Below, one piece after another: positions 8,826 to 16,799 of a stretch of 64,000 nt of DNA. The DNA lies in assembly GCA_002937455.1 (NCBI GenBank), contig PTJZ01000009.1:102865-166864 (forward strand). Direction: 5' to 3'. Source of the DNA: Alphaproteobacteria bacterium MarineAlpha11_Bin1. GTDB lineage: Bacteria; Pseudomonadota; Alphaproteobacteria; MPNO01; UBA830. The position numbers and the translations under genes were made by a program. How positions within the stretch are numbered: position 1 is the stretch's first letter; each line of letters opens with the position of its first letter. A model generated the notes under the pieces. The model saw only the letters and a list, made by a program, of their open reading frames with translations. It had not been told where the DNA came from and made no database searches.

Positions 8826-10583
8826 ATGGCCGAATACGCCGCCCCAATAAGGGATATGAAATTTGTTATCGAGGAATTGATAGGCCTTGATACCATAAAC
8901 GGGCTTCCCGGCTACGAGGAAGCAACGCCGGATGTTGTAAAAGCTATTCTTGAGGAAGCCGGAAAACTTGCTTGTGATGTATTATCGCCAATCGACCGAA
9001 CCGGTGATCTGGAGGGGTCTCGACTGGAAAACGGTGTGGTCGTCACTCCAACGGGTTTCAAAGACGCGTATAAAGCTTATATCGATGGTGGGTGGAACGC
9101 GTTGCAATTCGGTCCAGAAATAGGTGGGCAGGGGCTTCCGCTCTTGCTCGCAACCCCCGTCTTCGAGATGTGGGATGGTGCCAATCTTGCATTCATGCTC
9201 TGTCCGGTTTTGACAATAGCAGCGGTTGAATGTCTCGAACAGTTTGGGTCGAAAGCTCAGAAAAATACCTGGCTCCCCAAACTAGTATCGGGCGAATGGA
9301 CTGGCACAATGGTCCTTACAGAACCGCATGCTGGGTCTGATGTAGGTGCGCTTAAGACACGAGCGCAGGCTGAAGGAGATCATTATCGTATTTCCGGGCA
9401 GAAGATTTACACCACCTGGGGCGAACACGACTTAACAGAGAACATCATTCACATGGTGCTAGCTCGCACACCCAATTCGCCACCCGGTACCCGGGGCATT
9501 TCGCTGTTTATCGTCCCGAAATTCCTTGTAAATGATGACGGGTCGCTGGGAAAACGGAATGATCTGCGGGCCGTATCATTAGAACACAAACTTGGAATCC
9601 ACGGCAGCCCAACCTGTGTTATGCAATTCGGCGAAAACGAAGGTGCAATTGGTTATCTGGTTGGAGAAGAATCCCGCGGAATGGAATATATGTTCTCGAT
9701 GATGAATAGTGCTCGTCTTGCGGTTGGACGCGAGGGCGTTGGCATTTCGGAACGCGCATACCAGCGGGCTGCAGACTATGCACGAGAGCGCATCCAAGGC
9801 CGTGATGCTGCGGATCCAAGGGCTGGCGATGTGCCGATTATCAGGCACCCTGACGTTCGCCGTAATTTGATGAAAATGCGGGCCTTGACCGAGGCCAACC
9901 GAGCACTGGGCTGCTACGTAGCTGCTCAGCTCGATACTGCTCGCAAACACCCCGATAGCGTTACGCGTAAAAGCGCCCAAGACCGAGTTGACCTCTTAGT
10001 TCCCGTCGTTAAGGCATGGTCTACTGATTGTGGGGTCGAGATCGCATCAATGGGGATACAGGTCCATGGTGGCGCCGGCTTTATCGAAGACACTGGTGCA
10101 GCGCAACACTATCGTGATTGCCGGATAACTCCTATTTACGAGGGCACGAACGGTATTCAGGCGCTTGATTTAATTGGCCGAAAAATCCTACGCGACCGGG
10201 GAGAGGAAATGAGCAAGTTTATTGCTGAGATCAGAAAAACTGATATACCGGATCAGATGATCGCAGATGAGATGTGGTCGGCGTTAGATGCGCTAACCGA
10301 AGCAATTGATTGGATGCTCGGGTACGACGGGGATGACCCGCGAGCCGTGATATCCGGCGCAACGCCATTCTTACAAGCCTTCGGGCTGGTAACGGGCGGG
10401 TGGTTGATGGCCCGATCTGCGGCAATCGCCTCTGCGGCGGAAGAAGAACCGGACTTCTACTCGGCAAAGCTTGCAACCGCGCGTTTTTATGCGGCAAACC
10501 TTCTTCCACAGGTCGCTGGCTTTGCTAAGTCTTCGATGGTGGGTTCGGAAGAAATCATGGCTCTCTCTGCAGAAGCGTTCTAA
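8826..10583 (+). CDS. Acyl-CoA dehydrogenase, long (about 590-residue) DmdC-like type
   Basis: A 585-residue FAD enzyme with N-terminal, middle and C-terminal acyl-CoA dehydrogenase domains plus an extra C-terminal domain of about 120 residues. The family signatures LTEPHAGSDVG and a PIYEGTNGIQ segment are present. E439 in the latter fits the catalytic base. This long subfamily includes 3-methylmercaptopropionyl-CoA dehydrogenase (DmdC), but many members act on ordinary acyl-CoAs. It follows the D-2-hydroxyacid dehydrogenase closely. No electron-transfer flavoprotein genes are in the window. A hairpin at 10613-10641 follows the stop. Confidence 0.9.
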   Translation: MAEYAAPIRDMKFVIEELIGLDTINGLPGYEEATPDVVKAILEEAGKLACDVLSPIDRTGDLEGSRLENGVVVTPTGFKDAYKAYIDGGWNALQFGPEIGGQGLPLLLATPVFEMWDGANLAFMLCPVLTIAAVECLEQFGSKAQKNTWLPKLVSGEWTGTMVLTEPHAGSDVGALKTRAQAEGDHYRISGQKIYTTWGEHDLTENIIHMVLARTPNSPPGTRGISLFIVPKFLVNDDGSLGKRNDLRAVSLEHKLGIHGSPTCVMQFGENEGAIGYLVGEESRGMEYMFSMMNSARLAVGREGVGISERAYQRAADYARERIQGRDAADPRAGDVPIIRHPDVRRNLMKMRALTEANRALGCYVAAQLDTARKHPDSVTRKSAQDRVDLLVPVVKAWSTDCGVEIASMGIQVHGGAGFIEDTGAAQHYRDCRITPIYEGTNGIQALDLIGRKILRDRGEEMSKFIAEIRKTDIPDQMIADEMWSALDALTEAIDWMLGYDGDDPRAVISGATPFLQAFGLVTGGWLMARSAAIASAAEEEPDFYSAKLATARFYAANLLPQVAGFAKSSMVGSEEIMALSAEAF

Positions 10584-10612
10584 ACGCTCGCGAAGGTGCT
10601 TGCGTCTCGATG

Positions 10613-10641
10613 ATAAAAGCGCGATAAGGCGCGACTTTTAT
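10613..10641. terminator. Strong hairpin between the acyl-CoA dehydrogenase and speD
   Basis: ATAAAAG plus CGCG (10613-10623) pairs with CGCG plus CTTTTAT (10630-10641) around the loop ATAAGG, with one bulged A. The right arm ends in a T-rich stretch, so it could end acyl-CoA dehydrogenase transcripts. It also lies about 42 bases before the speD start and could act in the speD leader. Confidence 0.5.
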
Positions 10642-10682
10642 TCGAAATGTTGGGTGTGCGCCCATCAGACGAGGCTAAAGAA

Positions 10683-11138
10683 ATGGAAAAACCGGCGGCT
10701 CTGACCGATGTAACTTCGTCGATTGAATTTGGTGATGATGTACCTCCAGAAGCCACTTTACCGACCAGAGACTTTCTTATAAGGAGAGGTGGAAAAATCT
10801 ATGCTGGTGTGCACCTTCTTATCGATTTCTGGGGAGCAATTAACCTTGGTGACATCTCGTTTGTGGAGAACACTTTACGCGACGCCGCTGAAGCCGCCAA
10901 TGCGACCGTTTTATATATTCACGTCCATGAATTCGGTGGTTCGGGCGGCTTGTCCGGGGTTACCATTTTAGCGGAAAGCCATATCACTATTCACACATGG
11001 CCGGAATTGGATTATGCGGCTTTTGACGTATTCATGTGCGGTAAATGCCGACCTGAGAATGCCCTATACTTGCTTGAAGAGAGGTTCAAACCATCCAAAA
11101 AAACAGTGACTAAATCGAGGCGGGGTTTAGTAGGGTGA
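10683..11138 (+). CDS. speD: S-adenosylmethionine decarboxylase proenzyme, prokaryotic SpeD (SpeH) type
   Basis: The pyruvoyl enzyme makes decarboxylated SAM for spermidine synthesis. The 151-residue precursor carries LAESHITIHTWPE. Self-cleavage is expected before S99, which becomes the pyruvoyl group, with H104 and C119 as the other catalytic residues. Their spacing (+5, +20) equals that of the characterised Thermotoga enzyme (S63, H68, C83). It has an N-terminal extension of about 35 residues. The ATG at 10683 was chosen because GAGG lies eight bases upstream; an in-frame ATG at 10647 sits right against a hairpin and has no Shine-Dalgarno. It overlaps speE by four bases. Confidence 0.92.
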   Translation: MEKPAALTDVTSSIEFGDDVPPEATLPTRDFLIRRGGKIYAGVHLLIDFWGAINLGDISFVENTLRDAAEAANATVLYIHVHEFGGSGGLSGVTILAESHITIHTWPELDYAAFDVFMCGKCRPENALYLLEERFKPSKKTVTKSRRGLVG

Positions 11139-11986
11139 GAAATTCTGGAAAAACTTGGTTTTCCGAAACCCTCCACGATTCTTTTGAACTACGATTCGAG
11201 ATATCGGAAATTCTTTACCATTCAAAAACGGTACACCAAGATCTAATTATCTTTGAAACGCCATTCTTCGGTCGAGTCCTGGCTCTAGACAATGTCATAC
11301 AGACCACCGAGCGAGACGAAGCAGCCTATCACGAGATGTTAACTCATGTACCAATCTTAGCTCACGGTGGCATTAAGGATGTTTTGATAATCGGTGGCGG
11401 CGATGGTGGAACACTGAGGGACGTCCTCAAACATCGTTGCGTAGAACGAGCAACAGTAGTGGAAATTGATAGTAGCGTTGTTGAGGTCTGTCGAGAGTTT
11501 CTACCTTCTCTCAGTGACGGCGCGTTTGAGAACCCACGTGCTCATCTGGTCATTGCCGATGGACTAAAATATGTTAAAGAAACTTCGAATACGTTCGACC
11601 TAATCATCATCGATTCTACCGATCCAATCGGACCATCCGTACCCCTTTTCTCGCACGATTTTTATACAGACTGCCGAAACATTTTGTCATCGGACGGTAT
11701 TTTTGTCTGCCAGTCGGGAGTTTCTTTTGTCCAAGAAGTGGAGGCGCGGACGACCCGCAAATACCTCGCCGATATTTTCGAGGACTCGGCTTTGTACGTG
11801 ACATTAGTCCCCACATATGCATTCGGATTCATGACTCTCGGATGGGGAGCAAGGTCTACCATGGCTCGATCGACGGATATCGATAAGGTCCGAGAACGCT
11901 TTACCGCTGCCGACATTGGTACGCGTTATTATACGCCTGAGGTCCACGCGGCTTGTTTCAGCCTCCCCGCCTATATGACTTATTGA
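11135..11986 (+). CDS. speE: Polyamine aminopropyltransferase (spermidine synthase)
   Basis: Transfers the aminopropyl group from decarboxylated SAM to putrescine. The 283-residue protein starts with GTG inside the speD stop (GTGA overlap). An N-terminal beta domain is followed by a Rossmann methyltransferase-like fold with GGGDGG at 87-92, the YHEML segment near 65-69 and catalytic D160 in DSTDPIGP. Together with SpeD it forms a complete spermidine branch; no ornithine or arginine decarboxylase gene is seen nearby. Its 3' end overlaps the convergent CAP gene by 29 bases. Confidence 0.95.
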   Translation: MRNSGKTWFSETLHDSFELRFEISEILYHSKTVHQDLIIFETPFFGRVLALDNVIQTTERDEAAYHEMLTHVPILAHGGIKDVLIIGGGDGGTLRDVLKHRCVERATVVEIDSSVVEVCREFLPSLSDGAFENPRAHLVIADGLKYVKETSNTFDLIIIDSTDPIGPSVPLFSHDFYTDCRNILSSDGIFVCQSGVSFVQEVEARTTRKYLADIFEDSALYVTLVPTYAFGFMTLGWGARSTMARSTDIDKVRERFTAADIGTRYYTPEVHAACFSLPAYMTY

Positions 11987-12494
11987 TCGATATTTTATGG
12001 GAATGTCCGGCGAAAATGATCACCCAATAATGGGTGTATCGAGAATTCTTTTCCTCCCCTGATAGACTAAAAAATCCGAGACCCGCATCGCTGAATTTTC
12101 CGTTGAGCATATTTGTCCGGTGGCTAGGACTGTTCATCCAAGCATTCGCCACAGATTTGGGTGAAGACGTCCCTGCAAAGAGATTTTCCGCAATCAATCC
12201 CCCAAAGTAACCTTCTTTTGAAACCCGCTTCTCTAAATCGCTTCCGTCGGACGATATATGACTAAAAAAATCACCCCTCGCCATATCCTCCGCATGTTTT
12301 TGGGCAACGGCGCTCAACTTAGTGCTTAAGTTTAAAGCGCTAACTTTGTTCAGCGCCCTATGGACATTCACTTCCTGCATAAGACCCTTGATCAAACGGT
12401 ATCTTTCAGAATTGGCATGAACGTGATTGGGCACAATCGCCAAAAGCACCAAAGCGGCGAGAAAAACGAAGTATCCGTCAAGTCGCGTCGTCAT
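11958..12494 (-). CDS. Secreted CAP-domain (SCP/PR-1-like) protein
   Basis: A 178-residue protein. Residues 1-27 form a signal peptide (hydrophobic core VFLAALVLLAIV, then HVHAN at the likely cleavage site). The rest is a CAP domain with HAEDMARGDFFSH, GLIAENLF, SPSHRTNML and THYWVIIFA, matching CAP signatures 1 to 4. Bacterial CAP proteins are exported and mostly of unknown function. Its ATG lies 17 bases inside the 3' end of the upstream acyl-CoA ligase gene, and its own 3' end overlaps speE. Confidence 0.88.
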   Translation of the reverse strand: MTTRLDGYFVFLAALVLLAIVPNHVHANSERYRLIKGLMQEVNVHRALNKVSALNLSTKLSAVAQKHAEDMARGDFFSHISSDGSDLEKRVSKEGYFGGLIAENLFAGTSSPKSVANAWMNSPSHRTNMLNGKFSDAGLGFFSLSGEEKNSRYTHYWVIIFAGHSHKISINKSYRRGG

Positions 12495-14010
12495 CCTCTC
12501 GGACTTTCTCCACAGCCCTAGCCTCTAGGGCGCGGCGGTCAATCTTATTTGTGCCGCTTAACGGAAGGGCATCAACGAAAAAAACCCGTCGTGGGTAGGC
12601 ATAGACTGGCCCATTTTTTAGAGAGTGCTCTTTGACCGCCTCTTCGTCGAGTATCGATCCATCGCGTTTAACTACCCAAGCGAATGGAACGTGGGATTTA
12701 AGCGGGTGGGGTGCCGGTACAACAGCCGCCTGCATCACGTCTTGATGGCGTTCCAACATGGTCTCGACATCGCTTGGATATATATTTTCTCCGGCGCAGA
12801 CAAACATATCGTCCGCCCGGTCAACAAAATAATACCAGCCGATATCATCTCGGCGGAGTATATCGCCGGTATCCATCCAGCCTTCTGCCGACAGCACATT
12901 CTTCGTGGCATCCGGTAAATTGTGGTAGCCCTTCATCACACCCGGGCTTTTAACATGCAGCACACCCTGATCTTCGTCGGGACCACCTACAAGTTTGATT
13001 TCAACCCCATCTATCGGGAAGCCAACCGATGTAGGCGGCCTCGGGAGGCCGTCAGGATGTGTCCATGCGAAGAGGATGGGACCACCCTCGGTGATTCCGT
13101 AATTAAGATTGAGTTTGGCGTCGGGAAACCGAACTGCAAGTGTTTCTAACAGATTATCAGACGCAGGCGCAGATCCCATGGAGCAGTTACGAACCGACGA
13201 TAAATTCGTCTGATCAAGCAGTTTCTCTTCCTGTAGTATCAACGCGTACATCGTTGGTACCCCCGTCAGCATAGTTAGGCGGTACCGTTCGATAGCGCGT
13301 ATATATTCCTTGGCGTCAAATCGAGAAAATAGAACTATACGCCCCCCGGCTGATAAAGCGGACTTTACAGCGAGCAAGGCATTTTTGTGATAAAGTGGAG
13401 CCGAAATAACGGAACAGTCATCTTCTCGGATATCCCGGCTTTCAACAATTTTTTCAGTCATCCACACTTGGCCGATATGATCCAACAATACTCCCTTCGG
13501 CCTACCGGTCGATCCTGAGGTATAGGGTTGTTCCGCTATATCGCCATGACCGGGAAAAAAAGATGGAAACGCCTCATCCGAACGAATCTTAAATTCATCA
13601 AACGGATCCTTACTCTCTCCAAAAGAGACGGTACGCACGTTTTCGGGAACCCGCGCGGTCTGTTCAGTGTCTGCAAAAACTATTTGCATTCCTGCATCGC
13701 AGATTATGTATTCGACTGTCTCATCTGGCAATTTGACATTGATCATTACCGGTACGCACCCAGCACGCATTGCTCCAAACAGGACTTCTAGGAATTCAAC
13801 CCGGTTGAGCGCCAGAATGCCAACCCGATCATTGGGCTCCAAACCAGCAACGAGCAAGCCGTTTGCCACCGCGTCGCAATTCTCACTAAATTCCTGATAG
13901 CTGTATTCACGCGGAACTGCAGGATCGTACAGATCGATAATCGCGACCCGTTCGGACCCGGCATATGCAGCAAAGACATCTCCCAGATTGCCGGACTCGG
14001 AGGGGTTCAT
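12478..14010 (-). CDS. AMP-forming acyl-CoA synthetase (ANL superfamily)
   Basis: A 510-residue adenylate-forming ligase. The P-loop motif YTSGSTGRPKG is at 163-173. NYGITEGG and the hinge-region YYFVDRADDMF follow, and the C-terminal SGTNKIDRR contains the catalytic lysine. It activates a carboxylic acid to an acyl-AMP and then an acyl-CoA. The acid is not evident; the sequence is of the fatty-acid/aryl-CoA ligase type and resembles ligases that pair with DmdC-like dehydrogenases only in a general way. AAGGA precedes the ATG. It lies 13 bases downstream of the MDR gene, so the two form an operon with the CAP gene. Confidence 0.85.
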   Translation of the reverse strand: MNPSESGNLGDVFAAYAGSERVAIIDLYDPAVPREYSYQEFSENCDAVANGLLVAGLEPNDRVGILALNRVEFLEVLFGAMRAGCVPVMINVKLPDETVEYIICDAGMQIVFADTEQTARVPENVRTVSFGESKDPFDEFKIRSDEAFPSFFPGHGDIAEQPYTSGSTGRPKGVLLDHIGQVWMTEKIVESRDIREDDCSVISAPLYHKNALLAVKSALSAGGRIVLFSRFDAKEYIRAIERYRLTMLTGVPTMYALILQEEKLLDQTNLSSVRNCSMGSAPASDNLLETLAVRFPDAKLNLNYGITEGGPILFAWTHPDGLPRPPTSVGFPIDGVEIKLVGGPDEDQGVLHVKSPGVMKGYHNLPDATKNVLSAEGWMDTGDILRRDDIGWYYFVDRADDMFVCAGENIYPSDVETMLERHQDVMQAAVVPAPHPLKSHVPFAWVVKRDGSILDEEAVKEHSLKNGPVYAYPRRVFFVDALPLSGTNKIDRRALEARAVEKVREDDDAT

Positions 14011-14023
14011 TTATACTGGTTCC

Positions 14024-15031
14024 TTAAGGAGTAATGATGATCTTTCCGATCACTTCGCGATCCCGGAGTTGGCGGACACCTTCCGCAGTTTGCTCGAGCG
14101 GCAATACGGTATCTATCACGGGTGACAGTTTTTTTTCGGAGATCATCTTCATTAGGATCTCAAGATCTTCGATAGCCCAAGAATTCGATCCTAGAACCTG
14201 AAGCTCAAACGTCCATATGTAGCGTAGATCTTCTTTTGGATCGAACCCCGCTGTCGCACCGCATGTAAGGATTTTACCACCGCGCTGTGTCGCCTTTAGC
14301 GAAGGTACCCAAGTATCACCCCCGGTGAAGTTGATGACAACATCGACCCCACCCTCGAATCTACGGCGGTGTGGTTTTCCGTAGATCCCATAGATTGTTT
14401 TTTCAAAATCCTCATATCCGATGACATGGTCAACTCCCCAGTCCTTAAGCGCATCGAGTTTTTCGGGGCTCGAGCCGGCCGCAACCACTTCGCAACCCAT
14501 GGCCTTTGCAAGAAGAACGCAGCAGGAGCCGACGCCACCCGAGGCGCCGAGAATAAGAACCTTCTCACCACCTTTCATTCTCCCATTTGTGATCATCATT
14601 CGATGTGCCGTACCATAGGCGACAGGTAGGGCCGCTGCTTGCTCATAGGAGCATCCGTCCGGTATTTTTATAAGGCGGGTAGCCTCGACGGCACATAACT
14701 CGGCCGTCCCACCATCAAGCATTTCACCCATCAAACCCTTTTCTGGAGTCACAGGATCTAGCGGGTTGACGAGAACTCTGTCACCGACAGACCAGCCGTT
14801 GACCCCAGCACCAATTTGAGAGATTTCACCAGAAATATCGAGGCCAATAACGATGGGCAACGGTACCTTAATGCCCGGCATCCCCTTTGTGGTGAAGACA
14901 TCATGGTAATTCAATGACGTTGCCTTCACCGTGATTACGACCTGGCCTTCGAGACATTTCGGATCGGCGTAGTCTTCATGATATTTGAGATTTTCAATAT
15001 CACCGTGTTCGTGGAGAACAACTGCGCGCAC
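14024..15031 (-). CDS. MDR superfamily quinone/enoyl-type oxidoreductase
   Basis: A 335-residue medium-chain reductase without the structural zinc cysteines. The catalytic-domain pattern TSLNYHDVFTTKGMPG is typical of NAD(P)H quinone or enoyl reductases. The cofactor loop is GASGGVGS, followed by KAMGCEVVAAGSS. The conserved N of SLNYHD is present. Members reduce quinones, acryloyl-CoA or alpha,beta-enones. It is the first gene of a short leftward operon with the acyl-CoA ligase, which fits a CoA-thioester substrate, but that is inference. Confidence 0.82.
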   Translation of the reverse strand: MRAVVLHEHGDIENLKYHEDYADPKCLEGQVVITVKATSLNYHDVFTTKGMPGIKVPLPIVIGLDISGEISQIGAGVNGWSVGDRVLVNPLDPVTPEKGLMGEMLDGGTAELCAVEATRLIKIPDGCSYEQAAALPVAYGTAHRMMITNGRMKGGEKVLILGASGGVGSCCVLLAKAMGCEVVAAGSSPEKLDALKDWGVDHVIGYEDFEKTIYGIYGKPHRRRFEGGVDVVINFTGGDTWVPSLKATQRGGKILTCGATAGFDPKEDLRYIWTFELQVLGSNSWAIEDLEILMKMISEKKLSPVIDTVLPLEQTAEGVRQLRDREVIGKIIITP

Positions 15032-15117
15032 TATATTTCTCCTTTTTGACGCGATACGTCTCTTGACTGCAAAAGTAATATCGCTTCAGTCCGATTAACG
15101 CGATTAATGGGGCACCG

Positions 15118-15648
15118 TCAAGCTATGGCGATGTCTGCTTCCTGGTATATTTTGATCACATTTGGCCCGAGTTTCTCGGAATTTCCGCCATAAACATGCA
15201 CTGAAACAGCCGTTCGGTCCGTCGGATTATGCATACAGTGAATATCACCGTCCCCGACGGGAAGATGAGCTACATCACCTGCCACCCACTCCCTCGTTTC
15301 GGTTGAAATTACATCGAGACTCCCGGGGTTCATAGGATCAACTTCGTAACGAGTTTCCTGAATCACGCCTTCGAAAACACCGAATGTACACCAAGTCTTG
15401 TGATCATGGATTGGTGAAACTATGCCCGCCGGCCAGACCGCAGCAATAATAGAAAAGTCGTCATTGGGGCATAGAAAAACATCGTGTCGACCATACCCTG
15501 TTGGCGGAAGGAGTTTTTGTTCTTGGGTCAAAAGTTCCCGATCTTTGAGTATTTCTGGCAAATAGGATGAAATGAGTGCGGGTACATCCCCAATCGGATT
15601 TTCGGCAACGAGATCACTCACTGTTCGGCAGAACGTTTTCATTTCCAT
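15118..15648 (-). CDS. Cysteine dioxygenase-type thiol dioxygenase (cupin)
   Basis: A 176-residue cupin of the cysteine dioxygenase superfamily. It has the three-histidine iron site H81-x-H83 (SPIHDHKTW) and H137 (DIHCMHN), and a tyrosine at Y153 (HVYGG) like the active-site tyrosine of the family. Such enzymes oxidise cysteine or 3-mercaptopropionate to sulfinates. C87 follows HDHKTW where many bacterial members have glycine. Animal cysteine dioxygenase carries its Cys-Tyr crosslink cysteine one residue further along. It is divergent from an Lrp/AsnC regulator, with an AT-rich gap of 156 bp. The substrate is undetermined. Confidence 0.82.
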   Translation of the reverse strand: MEMKTFCRTVSDLVAENPIGDVPALISSYLPEILKDRELLTQEQKLLPPTGYGRHDVFLCPNDDFSIIAAVWPAGIVSPIHDHKTWCTFGVFEGVIQETRYEVDPMNPGSLDVISTETREWVAGDVAHLPVGDGDIHCMHNPTDRTAVSVHVYGGNSEKLGPNVIKIYQEADIAIA

Positions 15649-15720
15649 CGAGTTTCTCTGAGCCTCTTAAGAAATTATTTTTATAAAATACATTAAGCTG
15701 TAGTTTACAGAGTCTTGGCG

Positions 15721-15738
15721 ATATTTGTTTGCGAATAT
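15721..15738. promoter_or_regulatory. AT-rich palindrome in the thiol dioxygenase / Lrp divergent region
   Basis: ATATT (15721-15725) and AATAT (15734-15738) form an inverted repeat across eight bases in a strongly AT-rich divergent promoter region. Lrp/AsnC regulators usually bind such sites and often control the divergent gene. This is a position-based suggestion only. Confidence 0.3.
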
Positions 15739-15804
15739 TCCATTCGATTCGAGGTTTTTAGTAAGTTATTCTAATATACTAGGAATTATAAGGATATTAT
15801 TACA

Positions 15805-16263
15805 TTGGACGCAATAGATAAGAAAATTTTAGGCATCCTTCAATCAGATACGACCCCATCGGTGGCTGAAATAGCTAAGAAGGTCGGTTTATCAACAACG
15901 CCATGTTGGCGTCGGATACAAAAGCTTGAAGAGAAGGGCATAATCCGCTCGAGGGTAGCACTCCTCGATGCAGAAAAACTAAATGCTGGGGTGACTGTCT
16001 TCGTTTCAATCAAAACCGATAAGCACGATGCCGCATGGTACCAAGAATTTTCAAACGCCGTTAACGCGTTTCCAGAGGTGGTTGAGTTCTATCGCATGTC
16101 CGGAGACATCGATTACCTTCTCCGCGTAGTAGTACCTGATATCGGGGCTTATGACCGATTTTATCAGCGCCTGATCGAACAAGTGGAACTTTATGACGTT
16201 AGTTCTTCATTCTCGATGGAACAGATTAAATACACTACCGCGTTGCCTTTGGATTACGCCTGA
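15805..16263 (+). CDS. Lrp/AsnC family transcriptional regulator
   Basis: A 152-residue protein with an N-terminal helix-turn-helix (about residues 1-55; VAEIAKKVGLSTTPCWRRIQKLE) and a C-terminal RAM/ligand-binding domain with DIDYLLRVV. The start is a TTG, giving the family-typical (M)DAIDKKIL; AGGA lies about ten bases upstream. It is divergent from the thiol dioxygenase gene and probably controls it and itself, perhaps sensing an amino acid or thiol. Its 3' end overlaps the convergent ChaC-like gene by ten bases. Confidence 0.93.
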   Translation: MDAIDKKILGILQSDTTPSVAEIAKKVGLSTTPCWRRIQKLEEKGIIRSRVALLDAEKLNAGVTVFVSIKTDKHDAAWYQEFSNAVNAFPEVVEFYRMSGDIDYLLRVVVPDIGAYDRFYQRLIEQVELYDVSSSFSMEQIKYTTALPLDYA

Positions 16264-16799
16264 CCGTCCAACCCAGACGCATTAATCAGCGTTGCCAGAT
16301 CAAACACGTGCGTATCCTTGGCCTTCATATGTCTCAACGCACGCGCCAGTTCTAGCACATATTCGGTATTTCTGCCCGACTGGCCGGCGCTTTCGATTAC
16401 TTGTGCCGCTATTTCAGCCAAGGGTGCATCACCCAACCAATTTGGATTTTCGGGCCCGGCGATGTAGACCAAGCTTCGTACACCACCACCGGTCGACTGA
16501 GGAAAAGAAATCTGCACCTCATTCATTGAATAGCCTTCTTTTTCCCGGTAATCGAGATGACCAAATACTCTATCTCGATCCTCTGCACTGATCAGGTAGG
16601 CCATTCCCCAACACACTGCGTGTTTGTCTTTGACCAGTGTAACAACTCGTCCAGGAGCACCCGGAATACCCCGGTGGTCAGTTGAACCCTGCCAGAAACG
16701 ACGTACCCAGCCATTGAGCGTCGCGTTACGGCGGTCTACAAATGGAAAATCTGGCCGCCAAACTAGCGAACCATACCCAAATACCCAGACATCAGTCAC
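16254..16799 (-). CDS. chaC: ChaC-like gamma-glutamylcyclotransferase
   Basis: A 181-residue protein of the glutathione-specific gamma-glutamylcyclotransferase family, which cleaves glutathione to 5-oxoproline and Cys-Gly. The substrate-binding FGYGSLVW is at 7-14. The glutamate motif is YREKEGY, with E86 or E88 as the general base. PGRVVTL and the GMAYLI strand also match ChaC. It overlaps the upstream VOC gene by four bases (coupled translation). Next to a thiol dioxygenase this suggests glutathione and cysteine turnover. Confidence 0.9.
   Translation of the reverse strand: MTDVWVFGYGSLVWRPDFPFVDRRNATLNGWVRRFWQGSTDHRGIPGAPGRVVTLVKDKHAVCWGMAYLISAEDRDRVFGHLDYREKEGYSMNEVQISFPQSTGGGVRSLVYIAGPENPNWLGDAPLAEIAAQVIESAGQSGRNTEYVLELARALRHMKAKDTHVFDLATLINASGLDGQA

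Noticed and set aside
10647..10682. An earlier ATG for speD
   Set aside because: It has no Shine-Dalgarno and begins only six bases after the hairpin; the ATG at 10683 has GAGG at good distance.
8826..15031. A DMSP demethylation gene set (DmdB/DmdC-like)
   Set aside because: Only family-level similarity of the dehydrogenase and ligase supports it; no dmdA or dmdD-like gene is present and the genes are not in one operon.
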